Assembly (NCBI RefSeq): GCF_001655005.1
Contig: NZ_LXET01000009.1
Coordinates: forward strand, 43,706 to 107,705
Reading direction: 5' to 3'
Origin: Hafnia paralvei ATCC 29927
GTDB lineage: Bacteria > Pseudomonadota > Gammaproteobacteria > Enterobacterales > Enterobacteriaceae
Length of the DNA: 64,000 nucleotides
The translations under genes and the position numbers were made by a program. How positions within the stretch are numbered: the first letter of the stretch is position 1; each line of letters starts with the position of its first letter. A model generated the notes under the pieces. It ran no database searches, was not told where the DNA came from, and worked only from the letters and a program-made list of their open reading frames with translations. Shown here piece after piece: positions 1 through 8,607 of this stretch.

Positions 1-1250
1 AGTATGAAAAAGTGCCTGATACCTTGGACGTATGGTTTGATTCTGGCTCAACCAGCTTCTCTGTGGTTGATGCGCGTCCTGAATTCCACGGTCACACGGC
101 AGATATGTATCTGGAAGGTTCTGACCAGCATCGTGGTTGGTTCATGTCCTCGCTGATGATTTCTACCGCGATGAAAGGCAAAGCGCCTTATCGCCAGGTA
201 CTGACCCACGGTTTCACCGTTGATGGTCAGGGACGCAAGATGTCCAAATCAATCGGTAATACCGTAAGTCCACAGGATGTGATGAACAAGCTGGGTGGCG
301 ACATCCTGCGGCTGTGGGTTGCATCTACCGATTACACCGGCGAAATCGCGGTATCCGACGAAATTCTGAAACGCTCTGCGGATTCTTATCGTCGTATTCG
401 TAACACTGCACGCTTCTTACTGGCTAACCTGAATGGTTTCGATCCGAAACAGCACATGGTTAAGCCTGAAGACATGGTGGTGCTGGATCGTTGGGCGGTT
501 GAGCGCGCGATGGAAGCACAGAAGGAAATTCTGGTCTCTTACGAGAACTATGACTTCCATGAAGTGGTTCAGCGTCTGATGCAGTTCTGCTCGGTTGAAA
601 TGGGCTCCTTCTATCTGGATATCATTAAAGACCGCCAGTACACCACCAAAGCAGACAGTATTGCGCGTCGCAGCTGTCAGACCGCGCTGTACCATATCGC
701 TGAAGCATTGGTTCGCTGGATGGCGCCAATTATGTCCTTCACCGCTGATGAACTGTGGGGCTATCTGCCGGGCGACCGTGCCGAGTTTGTCTTCACTGAA
801 GAGTGGTATCAAGGGCTATTTGGTTTGGGTGATTCCGAGTCCATGAATAATGACTTCTGGGCTGAGCTGCTGAAAGTTCGTGGCGAAGTGAACAAGGTGA
901 TTGAACAGGCGCGTAACGATAAGCGCGTTGGCGGCTCTCTGGAAGCGAGCGTCACGCTGTACGCCGATGATGATCTGATGGCTAAACTGAACAGTCTGGA
1001 AGATGAGCTGCGTTTCGTGTTGATCACCTCTGGTGCTCAGGTTGAAGCGTTGGCGAATGCGCCGGCCGATGCAGTACAAAGCGACGTGTTGAAAGGGCTG
1101 AAAGTGGCGCTGAGCAAGGCTGATGGCCAGAAATGTCCACGCTGCTGGCACTTCTCTACCAAAATTGGTCAGAGCGCAGAGCATCCAGAATTGTGCCCAC
1201 GCTGCGTGATCAACGTCGCCGGTCATGGCGAACAACGTAAGTTTGCATAA
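1..1250 (+). CDS. ileS: Isoleucyl-tRNA synthetase, 3' part (partial at window start)
   Basis: Class I aminoacyl-tRNA synthetase that charges tRNA-Ile; cytoplasmic and essential. The open frame runs in from the window edge (no start visible), leaving about 416 C-terminal residues of a family normally near 938. The visible part includes the KMSKS ATP-binding loop (GRKMSKSIGN, near base 240), the anticodon-binding helical region, and a C-terminal zinc-binding module with two Cys pairs (CPRCWHF and CPRCVINV). It is followed directly by lspA, as in E. coli, where ileS, lspA, fkpB and ispH are co-transcribed. The stop codon at 1248-1250 overlaps a possible early lspA ATG. Identification is secure. 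Confidence 0.98.
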   Translation, partial: YEKVPDTLDVWFDSGSTSFSVVDARPEFHGHTADMYLEGSDQHRGWFMSSLMISTAMKGKAPYRQVLTHGFTVDGQGRKMSKSIGNTVSPQDVMNKLGGDILRLWVASTDYTGEIAVSDEILKRSADSYRRIRNTARFLLANLNGFDPKQHMVKPEDMVVLDRWAVERAMEAQKEILVSYENYDFHEVVQRLMQFCSVEMGSFYLDIIKDRQYTTKADSIARRSCQTALYHIAEALVRWMAPIMSFTADELWGYLPGDRAEFVFTEEWYQGLFGLGDSESMNNDFWAELLKVRGEVNKVIEQARNDKRVGGSLEASVTLYADDDLMAKLNSLEDELRFVLITSGAQVEALANAPADAVQSDVLKGLKVALSKADGQKCPRCWHFSTKIGQSAEHPELCPRCVINVAGHGEQRKFA

Positions 1251-1261
1251 TGGTAGGTGCA

Positions 1262-1750
1262 ATGAAACGACCTATGATGTCTACAGGACTGCGCTGGCTC
1301 TGGCTGGTGCTGGTCGTGTTAGTGATAGATTTAGGCAGTAAGTATTTAGTCCTACAAGAGTTCGCTTTAGGCGAAACCAAAGTATTGCTGCCATCGTTAA
1401 ATCTTCACTATGCACGTAACTACGGCGCCGCTTTCAGCTTTTTAGCTGACAGCGGTGGCTGGCAGCGCTGGTTCTTTGCTGGCATTGCCATTGGGATCTG
1501 TGTGGTGTTGTTAGTGATGATGTATCGCTCAAGTGCGACGCAAAAACTGAATAACATCGCCTATGCCCTGATCATCGGTGGTGCGCTGGGCAATTTGTTT
1601 GATCGACTCTGGCATGGGTTCGTCGTCGATATGATCGACTTCTACGTTGGAGACTGGCATTTTGCCACCTTTAACTTAGCGGACTCCGCCATTTGCGTTG
1701 GCGCTGCGCTCATTGTTTTGGAAGGTTTCCTTCCTAAGAAAAAGGGATAA
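1262..1750 (+). CDS. lspA: Prolipoprotein signal peptidase (signal peptidase II)
   Basis: Inner-membrane aspartyl protease that cleaves the signal peptide of lipid-modified prolipoproteins before the lipobox cysteine. The 162-residue product has four hydrophobic segments, the conserved NYGAAFSF stretch and the two catalytic Asp contexts (VVDMIDFY and FNLADSA). I chose the ATG at 1262 because it gives the same N-terminal length as E. coli LspA (STGLRWLW eight to nine residues in) and has a TAGGTG-like ribosome site just upstream. An in-frame ATG at 1250 would overlap the ileS stop and add four residues. Five bases separate it from fkpB. Confidence 0.97.
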   Translation: MKRPMMSTGLRWLWLVLVVLVIDLGSKYLVLQEFALGETKVLLPSLNLHYARNYGAAFSFLADSGGWQRWFFAGIAIGICVVLLVMMYRSSATQKLNNIAYALIIGGALGNLFDRLWHGFVVDMIDFYVGDWHFATFNLADSAICVGAALIVLEGFLPKKKG

Positions 1751-1755
1751 CCGTT

Positions 1756-2226
1756 ATGACTCAGCAAGTGCAGAGCAACAGCGCAGTACTCGTGCATTTC
1801 ACCTTGCAGTTAGAGGATGGCACTCAGGCTGAATCTACGCGCAGCAGTGGCAAGCCCGCTCTGTTTCGTTTAGGCGACGGTAGTTTGTCTGACGCGTTGG
1901 AAGAGCACTTGCTGGGACATAAGGTGGGCGATAAGTTTCAGTTCACTTTACAGCCGCAGGATGCTTTTGGTGAGAACAGCCCCGATCTTGTTCAGTTCTT
2001 TACCCGCCGTGATTTCGCCGATGTAGGCGTTCCAGAGGCGGGAACTATTATGATGTTCACTGGCCGAGACGGCAGCGAAATGCCGGGTATTGTGCGTGAA
2101 GTTGCCTGTGATTCAGTGACCGTTGATTTTAACCATCCGCTTGCGGGACATCCGGTCGCCTTTGACGTAGAGGTGCTGGAGATTGACCCGCAGCAGGGAG
2201 ACGTTGATGCAAATCCTGCTGGCTAA
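1756..2226 (+). CDS. fkpB: FKBP-type peptidyl-prolyl isomerase FkpB
   Basis: Small cytoplasmic FKBP-family (SlyD-like) prolyl isomerase and chaperone. The 156-residue protein has the split FKBP fold: VLVHFTLQLEDGT at the N-terminus, the insert-in-flap region around DAFGENSPDLVQFF, and a return to the FKBP core with NHPLAGHPVAFDVEVLEI. Length and position between lspA and ispH match E. coli FkpB (SlpA, about 149 aa). The gene ends 20 bases inside ispH, so translation of the two is probably coupled. Confidence 0.96.
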   Translation: MTQQVQSNSAVLVHFTLQLEDGTQAESTRSSGKPALFRLGDGSLSDALEEHLLGHKVGDKFQFTLQPQDAFGENSPDLVQFFTRRDFADVGVPEAGTIMMFTGRDGSEMPGIVREVACDSVTVDFNHPLAGHPVAFDVEVLEIDPQQGDVDANPAG

Positions 2227-3154
2227 TCCGCGTGGTTTCTGCGCGGGTGTCGACCGGGCTATTAGTATCGTAGAACGCGCGCTAGAAATTTATGGCGCGC
2301 CGATTTATGTCCGTCATGAAGTGGTGCATAACCGTTATGTCGTCAACAGCCTGCGTGAACGCGGAGCCGTGTTTATTGAAGAGATCAGCGAAGTCCCTGA
2401 TAACACGATTCTGATTTTCTCCGCTCATGGCGTTTCTCAGGCGGTACGTGCAGAAGCCAAAGCGCGTAATCTTACTATGTTGTTTGATGCAACCTGTCCG
2501 CTGGTGACTAAAGTCCATATGGAAGTTGCCCGTGCTAGCCGTAAAGGCACTGAAGCCATTTTGATTGGGCATGCAGGGCATCCAGAAGTCGAAGGCACGA
2601 TGGGCCAGTACAGCAACCCTGAAGGGGGGATGTATCTGGTTGAATCGCCAGAGGACGTGTGGAAGTTACAGGTTAAAAATGAAGCTAACCTGTGTTTCAT
2701 GACGCAAACTACGCTTTCAGTGGATGACACATCAGACATTATCGACGCACTGCGCGAGCGTTTTCCGCAGATTATTGGCCCACGCAAAGATGATATTTGT
2801 TATGCGACCACTAATCGTCAGGAAGCCGTACGTAACTTGGCTGCTGAGGCCGAAGTGGTCCTGGTTGTTGGTTCAAAGAACTCATCGAATTCAAATCGTT
2901 TAGCCGAATTAGCACAGCGAGCGGGCATTCCAGCATTTTTGATCGATTCTGCTGAAGATATTCGCGAAGAGTGGTTAGAAGGTGTGAATTGCATCGGCGT
3001 CACCGCGGGCGCTTCAGCCCCCGATATTCTGGTGCAAGAAGTGATTAAACGTCTTCAGGCATTAGGCGGAGAAGGTTCGGTTGAGATGCAAGGACGTGAA
3101 GAAAACATTGTTTTCGAAGTGCCGAAAGAACTGCGAGTTAAACTATTAGATTAA
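2207..3154 (+). CDS. ispH: 4-hydroxy-3-methylbut-2-enyl diphosphate reductase
   Basis: Last enzyme of the MEP isoprenoid pathway: a 4Fe-4S protein that reduces HMBPP to IPP and DMAPP. The three cluster cysteines lie in GFCAGV (C12), DATCPLV and DICYATTNRQ; the HEVVHN and SSNSNRL motifs are also visible. The ATG at 2207 starts the canonical MQILLANPRGFCAGV and has a GGGAG site six bases upstream. In-frame codons back to 2183 lie within fkpB and are not needed. The 315-residue length matches the family. It is the last gene of the ileS-lspA-fkpB-ispH block; rihC, which follows in E. coli, is absent here. Confidence 0.98.
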   Translation: MQILLANPRGFCAGVDRAISIVERALEIYGAPIYVRHEVVHNRYVVNSLRERGAVFIEEISEVPDNTILIFSAHGVSQAVRAEAKARNLTMLFDATCPLVTKVHMEVARASRKGTEAILIGHAGHPEVEGTMGQYSNPEGGMYLVESPEDVWKLQVKNEANLCFMTQTTLSVDDTSDIIDALRERFPQIIGPRKDDICYATTNRQEAVRNLAAEAEVVLVVGSKNSSNSNRLAELAQRAGIPAFLIDSAEDIREEWLEGVNCIGVTAGASAPDILVQEVIKRLQALGGEGSVEMQGREENIVFEVPKELRVKLLD

Positions 3155-3160
3155 AATTTT

Positions 3161-3178
3161 GCCCCACTTCAGTGGGGC
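3161..3178 (+). terminator. Perfect inverted repeat after ispH
   Basis: Eight-base arms GCCCCACT / AGTGGGGC separated by two bases, seven bases after the ispH stop. There is no T-run on its 3' side (only AAAATTTT upstream), so termination may be weak; it could instead protect the mRNA 3' end. Confidence 0.5.
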
Positions 3179-3211
3179 GCTTAATGGATGTTGTACGAAA
3201 CGGAGTTTCTC

Positions 3212-4195
3212 ATGGAAGGTTACAAGTATTTCTCTAAGCGTGTAATGACGCTGATGGTTTTGGTTGCCAGTGTGTTTGTCAGTGCGTGTGATAACAGCGC
3301 AGCGACTCCAGAGAGTTTGAGCAGTGCTCGAGCAAAATTCAAAACAGAAATTGTCGATACCAGCTTCCAAGGCGATGGTGAACCGGCAACTCCCCCCGCA
3401 GATATCTTTTCCCTCGTAAGCTATCCTGCCCAAGATGGCAAAATGGCGGCATTTCTGACACCTGATCCCCACGATGGAAAAAAACACCCTGCGGTTATTT
3501 GGCTGGTTGGTGGATATGGCGGCATTGGTAGCGATGATTTTTTCTGGACCGAGCAAGATCGCAGTAACGATCAAAGTGGTAGCGCATTTAGAAAATCGGG
3601 CTTAGTGATGATGGTGCCCAGTTTTCGTGGAGAAAATGCTAACCCAGGAAAATATGAGATGTTTTATGGTGAAATTGACGACTTAGAGTCAGCCAGAAAA
3701 TACTTAGCATCACAGCCTTACGTTGATCCAAATCGGATTTATTTGGCGGGGCACAGCACGGGGGGAACTCGTGTTCTTTTAGGCAGTGAGTATCTAACAG
3801 GATTTAGAGCGGCATTTTCTCTGGGCGGAATTCCCGATCTGAAAAAACGTATCGAGGGAGGGAAGATGATGGTTGCCGTACCCTTTAATCAGAATAACCC
3901 TGAAGAGTTTCGCCTACGCTCCCCTGGCGAGTTTATAACATCAATAAAATCGCCAACCTTTTATTTCGAAGGTGAAGAGTATTTCTGGCCGGAGTTCGAT
4001 GACTTAAACGTGGTTGCCAAAGAAAAGTCTATCCCGCTGCATATCTATAAAATAGATGGTGGAGACCATTTTAATATCATTACTCCGGTAACCGAGATGA
4101 TAGCCCAAAAAATTCTGCAAGATACCGAAGATAAAGTGAATATTTCGTTCAGCGATGGCGATCTGCGTACCATTCAAAACGGTATCTCTCACTAG
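3212..4195 (+). CDS. Lipoprotein alpha/beta hydrolase (prolyl-oligopeptidase-like fold)
   Basis: Probable exported, lipid-anchored serine hydrolase of unknown substrate. Residues 1-25 form a lipoprotein signal with lipobox VSAC, making C26 the modified cysteine. The catalytic serine is in GHSTGG (S182), and a late GGDHF histidine (H286) fits the third triad position. An oxyanion-hole-like LVGGYGG lies near residue 100. I placed the start at the ATG at 3212 because GGAG lies seven bases upstream and it gives a normal signal peptide; the upstream ATG at 3188 would add eight residues. 327 residues. No operon partner: a terminator precedes and follows. The family is clear, the function is not. 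Confidence 0.8.
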   Translation: MEGYKYFSKRVMTLMVLVASVFVSACDNSAATPESLSSARAKFKTEIVDTSFQGDGEPATPPADIFSLVSYPAQDGKMAAFLTPDPHDGKKHPAVIWLVGGYGGIGSDDFFWTEQDRSNDQSGSAFRKSGLVMMVPSFRGENANPGKYEMFYGEIDDLESARKYLASQPYVDPNRIYLAGHSTGGTRVLLGSEYLTGFRAAFSLGGIPDLKKRIEGGKMMVAVPFNQNNPEEFRLRSPGEFITSIKSPTFYFEGEEYFWPEFDDLNVVAKEKSIPLHIYKIDGGDHFNIITPVTEMIAQKILQDTEDKVNISFSDGDLRTIQNGISH

Positions 4196-4241
4196 TTTCT
4201 GTGTGTGGGTTTAAATTTTTACGGAAATTTTTCTGCTGTTA

Positions 4242-4264
4242 AAGGCCAGTTTTACTGGCCTTTT
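4242..4264 (+). terminator. Rho-independent terminator of the lipoprotein hydrolase
   Basis: Nine-base arms AAGGCCAGT / ACTGGCCTT around a TTT loop, ending in TTTT. It sits about 45 bases after the stop at 4195. Confidence 0.85.
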
Positions 4265-4390
4265 GTGAATGTCGTCGGTTACGTAGATTCGTTAAACAAT
4301 ATTTGTTCCAGAAACATGAGCATAATGAATTCGGATAATGCTTCTTACTAGCACGGTAGAGTGAGTGGAAAGGCGATGACAGCGATTTTA

Positions 4391-4414
4391 GGTGCTCTAA
4401 ATGGATAGAGCACC
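4391..4414 (-). terminator. Stem-loop after the xdh operon
   Basis: Perfect arms GGTGCTCTA / TAGAGCACC with a six-base loop, about 40 bases beyond the end of the iron-sulfur subunit gene on the minus strand. Only a short weak T/A stretch follows, so this is a probable but not textbook terminator. Confidence 0.6.
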
Positions 4415-4454
4415 CGTTGAGTGTCCTGCTTATTCCTAGCCAGCAAATATTCTG

Positions 4455-4931
4455 CTATTCATCCCTACATGCATCTACTGCGCGGATCACCATTTGATAC
4501 CCTGTGCAACGGCATAGATTACCCGCTAATCCCCGGCGGATTTCTTCGTGCGTCAGCGGGCGAGAGGTATGTTTAGCCAGCAAGGCCGTCGTTGCCATCA
4601 CCAAACCCGGCGTGCAGAATCCGCACTGTACCGCGCCAGCATTGACGTATGCCTGTTGTACCTTTGATATTTCCCCATTTCTCACCTCGCCTTCGGCGGT
4701 GCGGATCTGCTTACCATCGGCCCATACGGCGAGGTATAAGCAACTGTCAGTGGCAACGCCGTCAATCAGCACGGTGCAAGCACCGCATTCTCCGACTCCG
4801 CATCCCTGCTTCACGCTGGTTAGGCCTTGTTCACGTAGCAATTCCATTAAAGACATCGCTGGAGACAGGCAAAATTGATAGGTTTTGCCATTAATTTGGC
4901 ACTCAATATCAACCCAGTTTTTATGTTTCAT
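4455..4931 (-). CDS. xdhC: Xanthine dehydrogenase, 2Fe-2S subunit
   Basis: Small iron-sulfur subunit of a three-component molybdenum hydroxylase; it relays electrons from the Mo centre to FAD. The 158 residues carry both expected 2Fe-2S motifs: a plant-ferredoxin-type N-terminal cluster (C44, C49, C52, C64, in CGVGECGACTVLIDG) and the C-terminal helical cluster (C103, C106, C140, C142, in CGFCTPG and CRCTGY). Length equals E. coli XdhC. The start overlaps the end of the FAD subunit gene by four bases (ATGA), so it is the third gene of a tightly coupled operon. Confidence 0.94.
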   Translation of the reverse strand: MKHKNWVDIECQINGKTYQFCLSPAMSLMELLREQGLTSVKQGCGVGECGACTVLIDGVATDSCLYLAVWADGKQIRTAEGEVRNGEISKVQQAYVNAGAVQCGFCTPGLVMATTALLAKHTSRPLTHEEIRRGLAGNLCRCTGYQMVIRAVDACRDE

Positions 4932-5806
4932 TGGATATGTCCTCCAGCGCGTTCAACGGCTAATGTGATAGCCCGTTGGGCCAAGGTGCGGATCAGATGT
5001 AGACGAAATGATTTTTCTGCGCGCCAAGATGAGCGTGGTGAAACATCTTGCGCAACGGCCTCGCTAACGGCGGCGAGAGTTTGCTGGGTAATTGGCTGAC
5101 CGATGGCGCAGTTCTCAGCCTGTGGGCAGCGAATTGGGGTCGGTGCAGCCACCCCATAGGTTAAGCGCAATTCTGTAAAACGCCCTTCGGCAATGCGACA
5201 AACTGCCGTGCAGCCAATAGTGGCGATATCCATCGCACCGCGCATCGCGTATTTAATGTAACTGCTGCCGATATTTTGGTAGTAGGCCGGAGCAAAGTGG
5301 AAAGCCACCACGATTTCACCTTGCTGTAGCGCCACTTTACCGGGGCCGGTGTGAAAACCTTCGATTGAGCGCTTATAGCTTCCGCTTTGGGTGGCGATTT
5401 CTAATTCGGCCTTAAGCGCCAGCGTGGGGGACGCCGAGTCTGCGCTGGTGGCACCGTTGCAGATATTGCCACCGAAGGTGGCTACGTTACGCACCTGTGG
5501 CCCCGCGATGGTAGCCGCAGCCTCGGCAAGTAGAGGCAGATGCTGTTGGATCAATGGATGTTCAATTATTTCAGTAAAGGTCGTGGCTGAACCGATCCGC
5601 AGATGGTTATGGCGATCGAGCGTGATCCCTTTGAGTTCAGCTAAGTCGTGAATATCGACGATATGACGATACTTAGGATTAAGGTGATGCAGTTGGATTA
5701 ACACATCCGTGCCACCGGCCAGCAGACGAGCCTGTGGGTGTTCAGTGAGCAGCTCACAGGCATGTTGTACGTTGCGAGCGCGGTGATAGCTTTCAATATC
5801 GTACAT
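4928..5806 (-). CDS. xdhB: Xanthine dehydrogenase, FAD-binding subunit
   Basis: FAD subunit of the molybdenum hydroxylase complex, passing electrons on to NAD+. The 292 residues show the CO-dehydrogenase flavoprotein pattern: LLAGGTDVLIQ near residue 30, and the GPQVRNVATFGGNICNG segment near 110, which binds FAD. It starts two bases after the stop of the molybdopterin subunit and overlaps the 2Fe-2S gene by four bases. Length and gene order (Mo, FAD, Fe-S) match E. coli xdhABC. Confidence 0.94.
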   Translation of the reverse strand: MYDIESYHRARNVQHACELLTEHPQARLLAGGTDVLIQLHHLNPKYRHIVDIHDLAELKGITLDRHNHLRIGSATTFTEIIEHPLIQQHLPLLAEAAATIAGPQVRNVATFGGNICNGATSADSASPTLALKAELEIATQSGSYKRSIEGFHTGPGKVALQQGEIVVAFHFAPAYYQNIGSSYIKYAMRGAMDIATIGCTAVCRIAEGRFTELRLTYGVAAPTPIRCPQAENCAIGQPITQQTLAAVSEAVAQDVSPRSSWRAEKSFRLHLIRTLAQRAITLAVERAGGHIQ

Positions 5807-5808
5807 GA

Positions 5809-8094
5809 TTACTCCCTGATGAGTCCGGCGAGAACAAATTCGTTAAACAGCGTTTTAGGCGTGATAGGCAAGGTGTTAATTGCCACGCCGGTCGCCATGC
5901 GGATTGCATTCCTGATTGCCGGAGCGGGCGAGATAATCGGTGGTTCACCCAGTGCTTTATGCCCATACGCAGACTGCGGTTCGTAGGTGTCAACAAAGGC
6001 ACAGTCCAGATCGGGCAGATCCATAATGGTGGGGAACTTATAGTCCAGCAGGTTTGGATTGCGTACTACACCGGTTTTCTCATCGATGATCATCTCCTCA
6101 AACAGCGCCCAACCAATTCCCATTCCCATGCCGCCATGTACCTGACCTTCCGCTAACTGAGGGTTAAGAATTCGGCCAGAATCATGCATATTGAGGATCT
6201 TGTTGATGGTGACTTTGCACAAAGGAATATCGATAGTGAGGTCGACAAAGGTGCAGCCAAAAGCCGGTGGGTTAGTCGTGGTTTTGTGCGAGATTTCAGC
6301 CAGCAACTGAGCGCCGATTTCCTGATGATAATAGGCATGCATAGAGACGTCAGCGACGCTCATCAGTACCATTTCAGGCTGCGCGGCCATCACCACATTT
6401 CCATCGAGTAGCGTAAGCCCCCACTGAGGCTGGTGGCTAATCAACTCGGCATGAGCCAGAATTTTGCTACGCAGCTCGGTTGCCGCCTGTCTAACCGCGG
6501 GCGCTGCTACGTAGCTCTGACGCGATGCAAATGCGCCCGGATCGTAGGCGGTAATATCGGTGTCTTGGGTGGAGATGACGCGAATATGCTCAAAAGGGAG
6601 TCCTAGCGTTTCCGCCGCCATCTGAGCGAATACGGTATCCGAGCCTTGCCCAATTTCCGTCGCGCCGATTTGCAGATTAACCGTACCGTCTTGATTAAGC
6701 AGCATTCGAGCGCCCGCAATTTCAACGCCGACCGGATAGGTATTGGAGCCATAGCTGAAGCAGGCAATGCCAATGCCGCGCCGCACATCTCCGTTTTGCT
6801 GCAGGCATTCGGCTTTGCGCGCGTCCCACTCAAACATGTCGCGGCCTTTTTCCAAGCATTCGACTAATCCAGCGCTGTATATGGTTTTGTGGTTAACCGG
6901 ATTAATATCGCCGCTGCGTGCGGCATTCAGTAAGCGCACCTCTACGGCATCCAACCCGAGTTTTTCGGCGGCATCATCTAATAAGCACTCAAGGGCAAAA
7001 GCGACCTGAGGCGCACCGTATCCCCGCATGGCACCCGCGGCAGGATAGTTGGAGTAGTGGGTGAGGGCCGAATAGCCAAAGGCACTGCGGGGATAGAGAT
7101 AGCTAATTTTGTTGGCACCGGCAGATGCAATAGAGTGCCCATGAGAAGCGTAAGCGCCGGTATTGGAGAGCACATCAAGCTGATAGCCCGTGAGTATGCC
7201 GTCTTTATTGAGCCCTAACTTGGCATCAATGCTAAATGCATGGCGAGTCCGAGAGGCAAAAAAACACTCTTCACGACTCAATTCGACTTTAACCGGAATC
7301 CCCCCCATTTTCAGCGTTAGAAACGCTGCCATAGGTTCTTCTAAAACGTCCTGCTTGTTACCAAAACCACCGCCAATATAGGGTTTAATCACGCGAATAT
7401 TTGACCATGGTAATCCCAACGCTTGAGCAACGGTGCGGCGAACGATTTGAGGAATTTGGGTGCTGGACACAATCACAATGTGATCGGGCTGCTCCATATA
7501 AGCGAAACAGGTCACGCTTTCCATGTGGCAATGCTGAATCACTGGCGTTTGAAAATGAGCGCAGAGCTGTAAATCAGCCGCGGAGATCGCCTCTGTGGGC
7601 TGATTAGCGCTGATGTCGCTTTTTTTCAGTATGTTTCCCGTTGGATGGATGGGCGTTGCGCCTTCTGCCAGTGCGGCTTGGGCATTAGTGATGACCGGTA
7701 ATTCTTGATAGGTCACGTCCACAAGTGCTGCGGCGCGTTCTGCCGTAAGCGCATCTCTGGCGACCACAATCGCCACCCCATCACCAAAATGGCGGACGTG
7801 CTGGGTCAACAGACTACGGTCGGCAACGTCACGTTTGGCGGCCTCTAAGGACCAAGCGTGCCCAGCGGTAGGGAAGAGGAGTTCGGGCACATCTTTAAAG
7901 GTAAAAATCGCTTCTACGCCTGGCATGGCAAGCGCAGCAGAAGTATCAATAGCGGTGACCTTCGCATGGGCAACAGGACTGCGTACGTATTTGGCATAGC
8001 GCATCCCCGGCATTTGATGATCGTCGGTATAACGGGCGCGTCCGGTAACCTTTGCTTCAGCATCAACCCGTTTGAGTGGTGATCCTAACGACAT
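5809..8094 (-). CDS. xdhA: Xanthine dehydrogenase, molybdopterin-binding subunit
   Basis: Large catalytic subunit of a xanthine dehydrogenase-type enzyme (purine hydroxylation, hypoxanthine to xanthine to urate by family knowledge). Visible hallmarks are RVDAEAKVTGRARYTDD at the N-terminus, IKPYIGGGFGNKQ, GAMRGYGAPQ, the EIGQGSDTVFAQ segment, and KALGEPPIISPAPAIRNA, where the catalytic Glu lies in GEPP. The start at 8094 (MSLGSPLKRVDAEAKV) has AGGAG seven bases upstream; the frame stays open back to 8262, but that stretch looks non-coding. 761 residues, close to E. coli XdhA (752). First gene of the operon, divergent from dapB. Confidence 0.94.
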   Translation of the reverse strand: MSLGSPLKRVDAEAKVTGRARYTDDHQMPGMRYAKYVRSPVAHAKVTAIDTSAALAMPGVEAIFTFKDVPELLFPTAGHAWSLEAAKRDVADRSLLTQHVRHFGDGVAIVVARDALTAERAAALVDVTYQELPVITNAQAALAEGATPIHPTGNILKKSDISANQPTEAISAADLQLCAHFQTPVIQHCHMESVTCFAYMEQPDHIVIVSSTQIPQIVRRTVAQALGLPWSNIRVIKPYIGGGFGNKQDVLEEPMAAFLTLKMGGIPVKVELSREECFFASRTRHAFSIDAKLGLNKDGILTGYQLDVLSNTGAYASHGHSIASAGANKISYLYPRSAFGYSALTHYSNYPAAGAMRGYGAPQVAFALECLLDDAAEKLGLDAVEVRLLNAARSGDINPVNHKTIYSAGLVECLEKGRDMFEWDARKAECLQQNGDVRRGIGIACFSYGSNTYPVGVEIAGARMLLNQDGTVNLQIGATEIGQGSDTVFAQMAAETLGLPFEHIRVISTQDTDITAYDPGAFASRQSYVAAPAVRQAATELRSKILAHAELISHQPQWGLTLLDGNVVMAAQPEMVLMSVADVSMHAYYHQEIGAQLLAEISHKTTTNPPAFGCTFVDLTIDIPLCKVTINKILNMHDSGRILNPQLAEGQVHGGMGMGIGWALFEEMIIDEKTGVVRNPNLLDYKFPTIMDLPDLDCAFVDTYEPQSAYGHKALGEPPIISPAPAIRNAIRMATGVAINTLPITPKTLFNEFVLAGLIRE

Positions 8095-8607
8095 AGCTTT
8101 CTCCTTAGAGGAGCGTGGTTTTTTTAATAAAATTAAGAGGAATGTATAAACAGAATAAAAGCAGCAAGATGCACGCCATCGGGTGCTATTGAATAGTGTG
8201 ATTTTCGGAAACGTGAGCATGATCGGTTGTTTTTCACCTGCAAGGCCACAGAATGTGACCAACGGCAGTTTTAGGCCTTGAAAGGGGGGCTCAGGCCTAT
8301 CAAAGTGGGAATGTTGGTATCAAATTGACACTGAACTTATCGTAATGAGATGTTAGTTCTACCGGCGCTAACTGTTTGGTTTTGCATGATTATGCGGATG
8401 ATTGTTTTTTATTCTTTGCTTCTGTTTTAGGCCAAAAACATACTGTCTGGGAATTGTTATTGCTGATGATATTGAGCTCTCATCGCAATTTTCTAATTAC
8501 AGCGCATTTTTTCTGGCAGTGACATCTTAGAGCCGTTAACCTGAAACTAACATTGCAGGCTCATTGACCATATTGCTGAGCGAAATTAAATAATTAAGAG
8601 AGGGAAG
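8095..8607. other. Divergent intergenic region between xdhA and dapB
   Basis: 513 bases that must contain the promoters of both the xdh operon and dapB. Only the xdhA ribosome site (AGGAG just upstream of 8094) and the dapB site (GAGAGGG, 8598-8604) are clear. I see no strong terminator, repeat or small gene. A TTGACC/TAAATA pair close to dapB was considered and rejected. Confidence 0.5.

Noticed and set aside
816..1262. Long minus-strand frame opposite ileS
   Set aside because: Shadow of the ileS reading frame, with no protein features and no ribosome site.
8564..8592. Sigma-70 promoter TTGACC-N17-TAAATA for dapB
   Set aside because: The predicted start would fall within the dapB ribosome site, leaving almost no leader, so it is probably a chance match.
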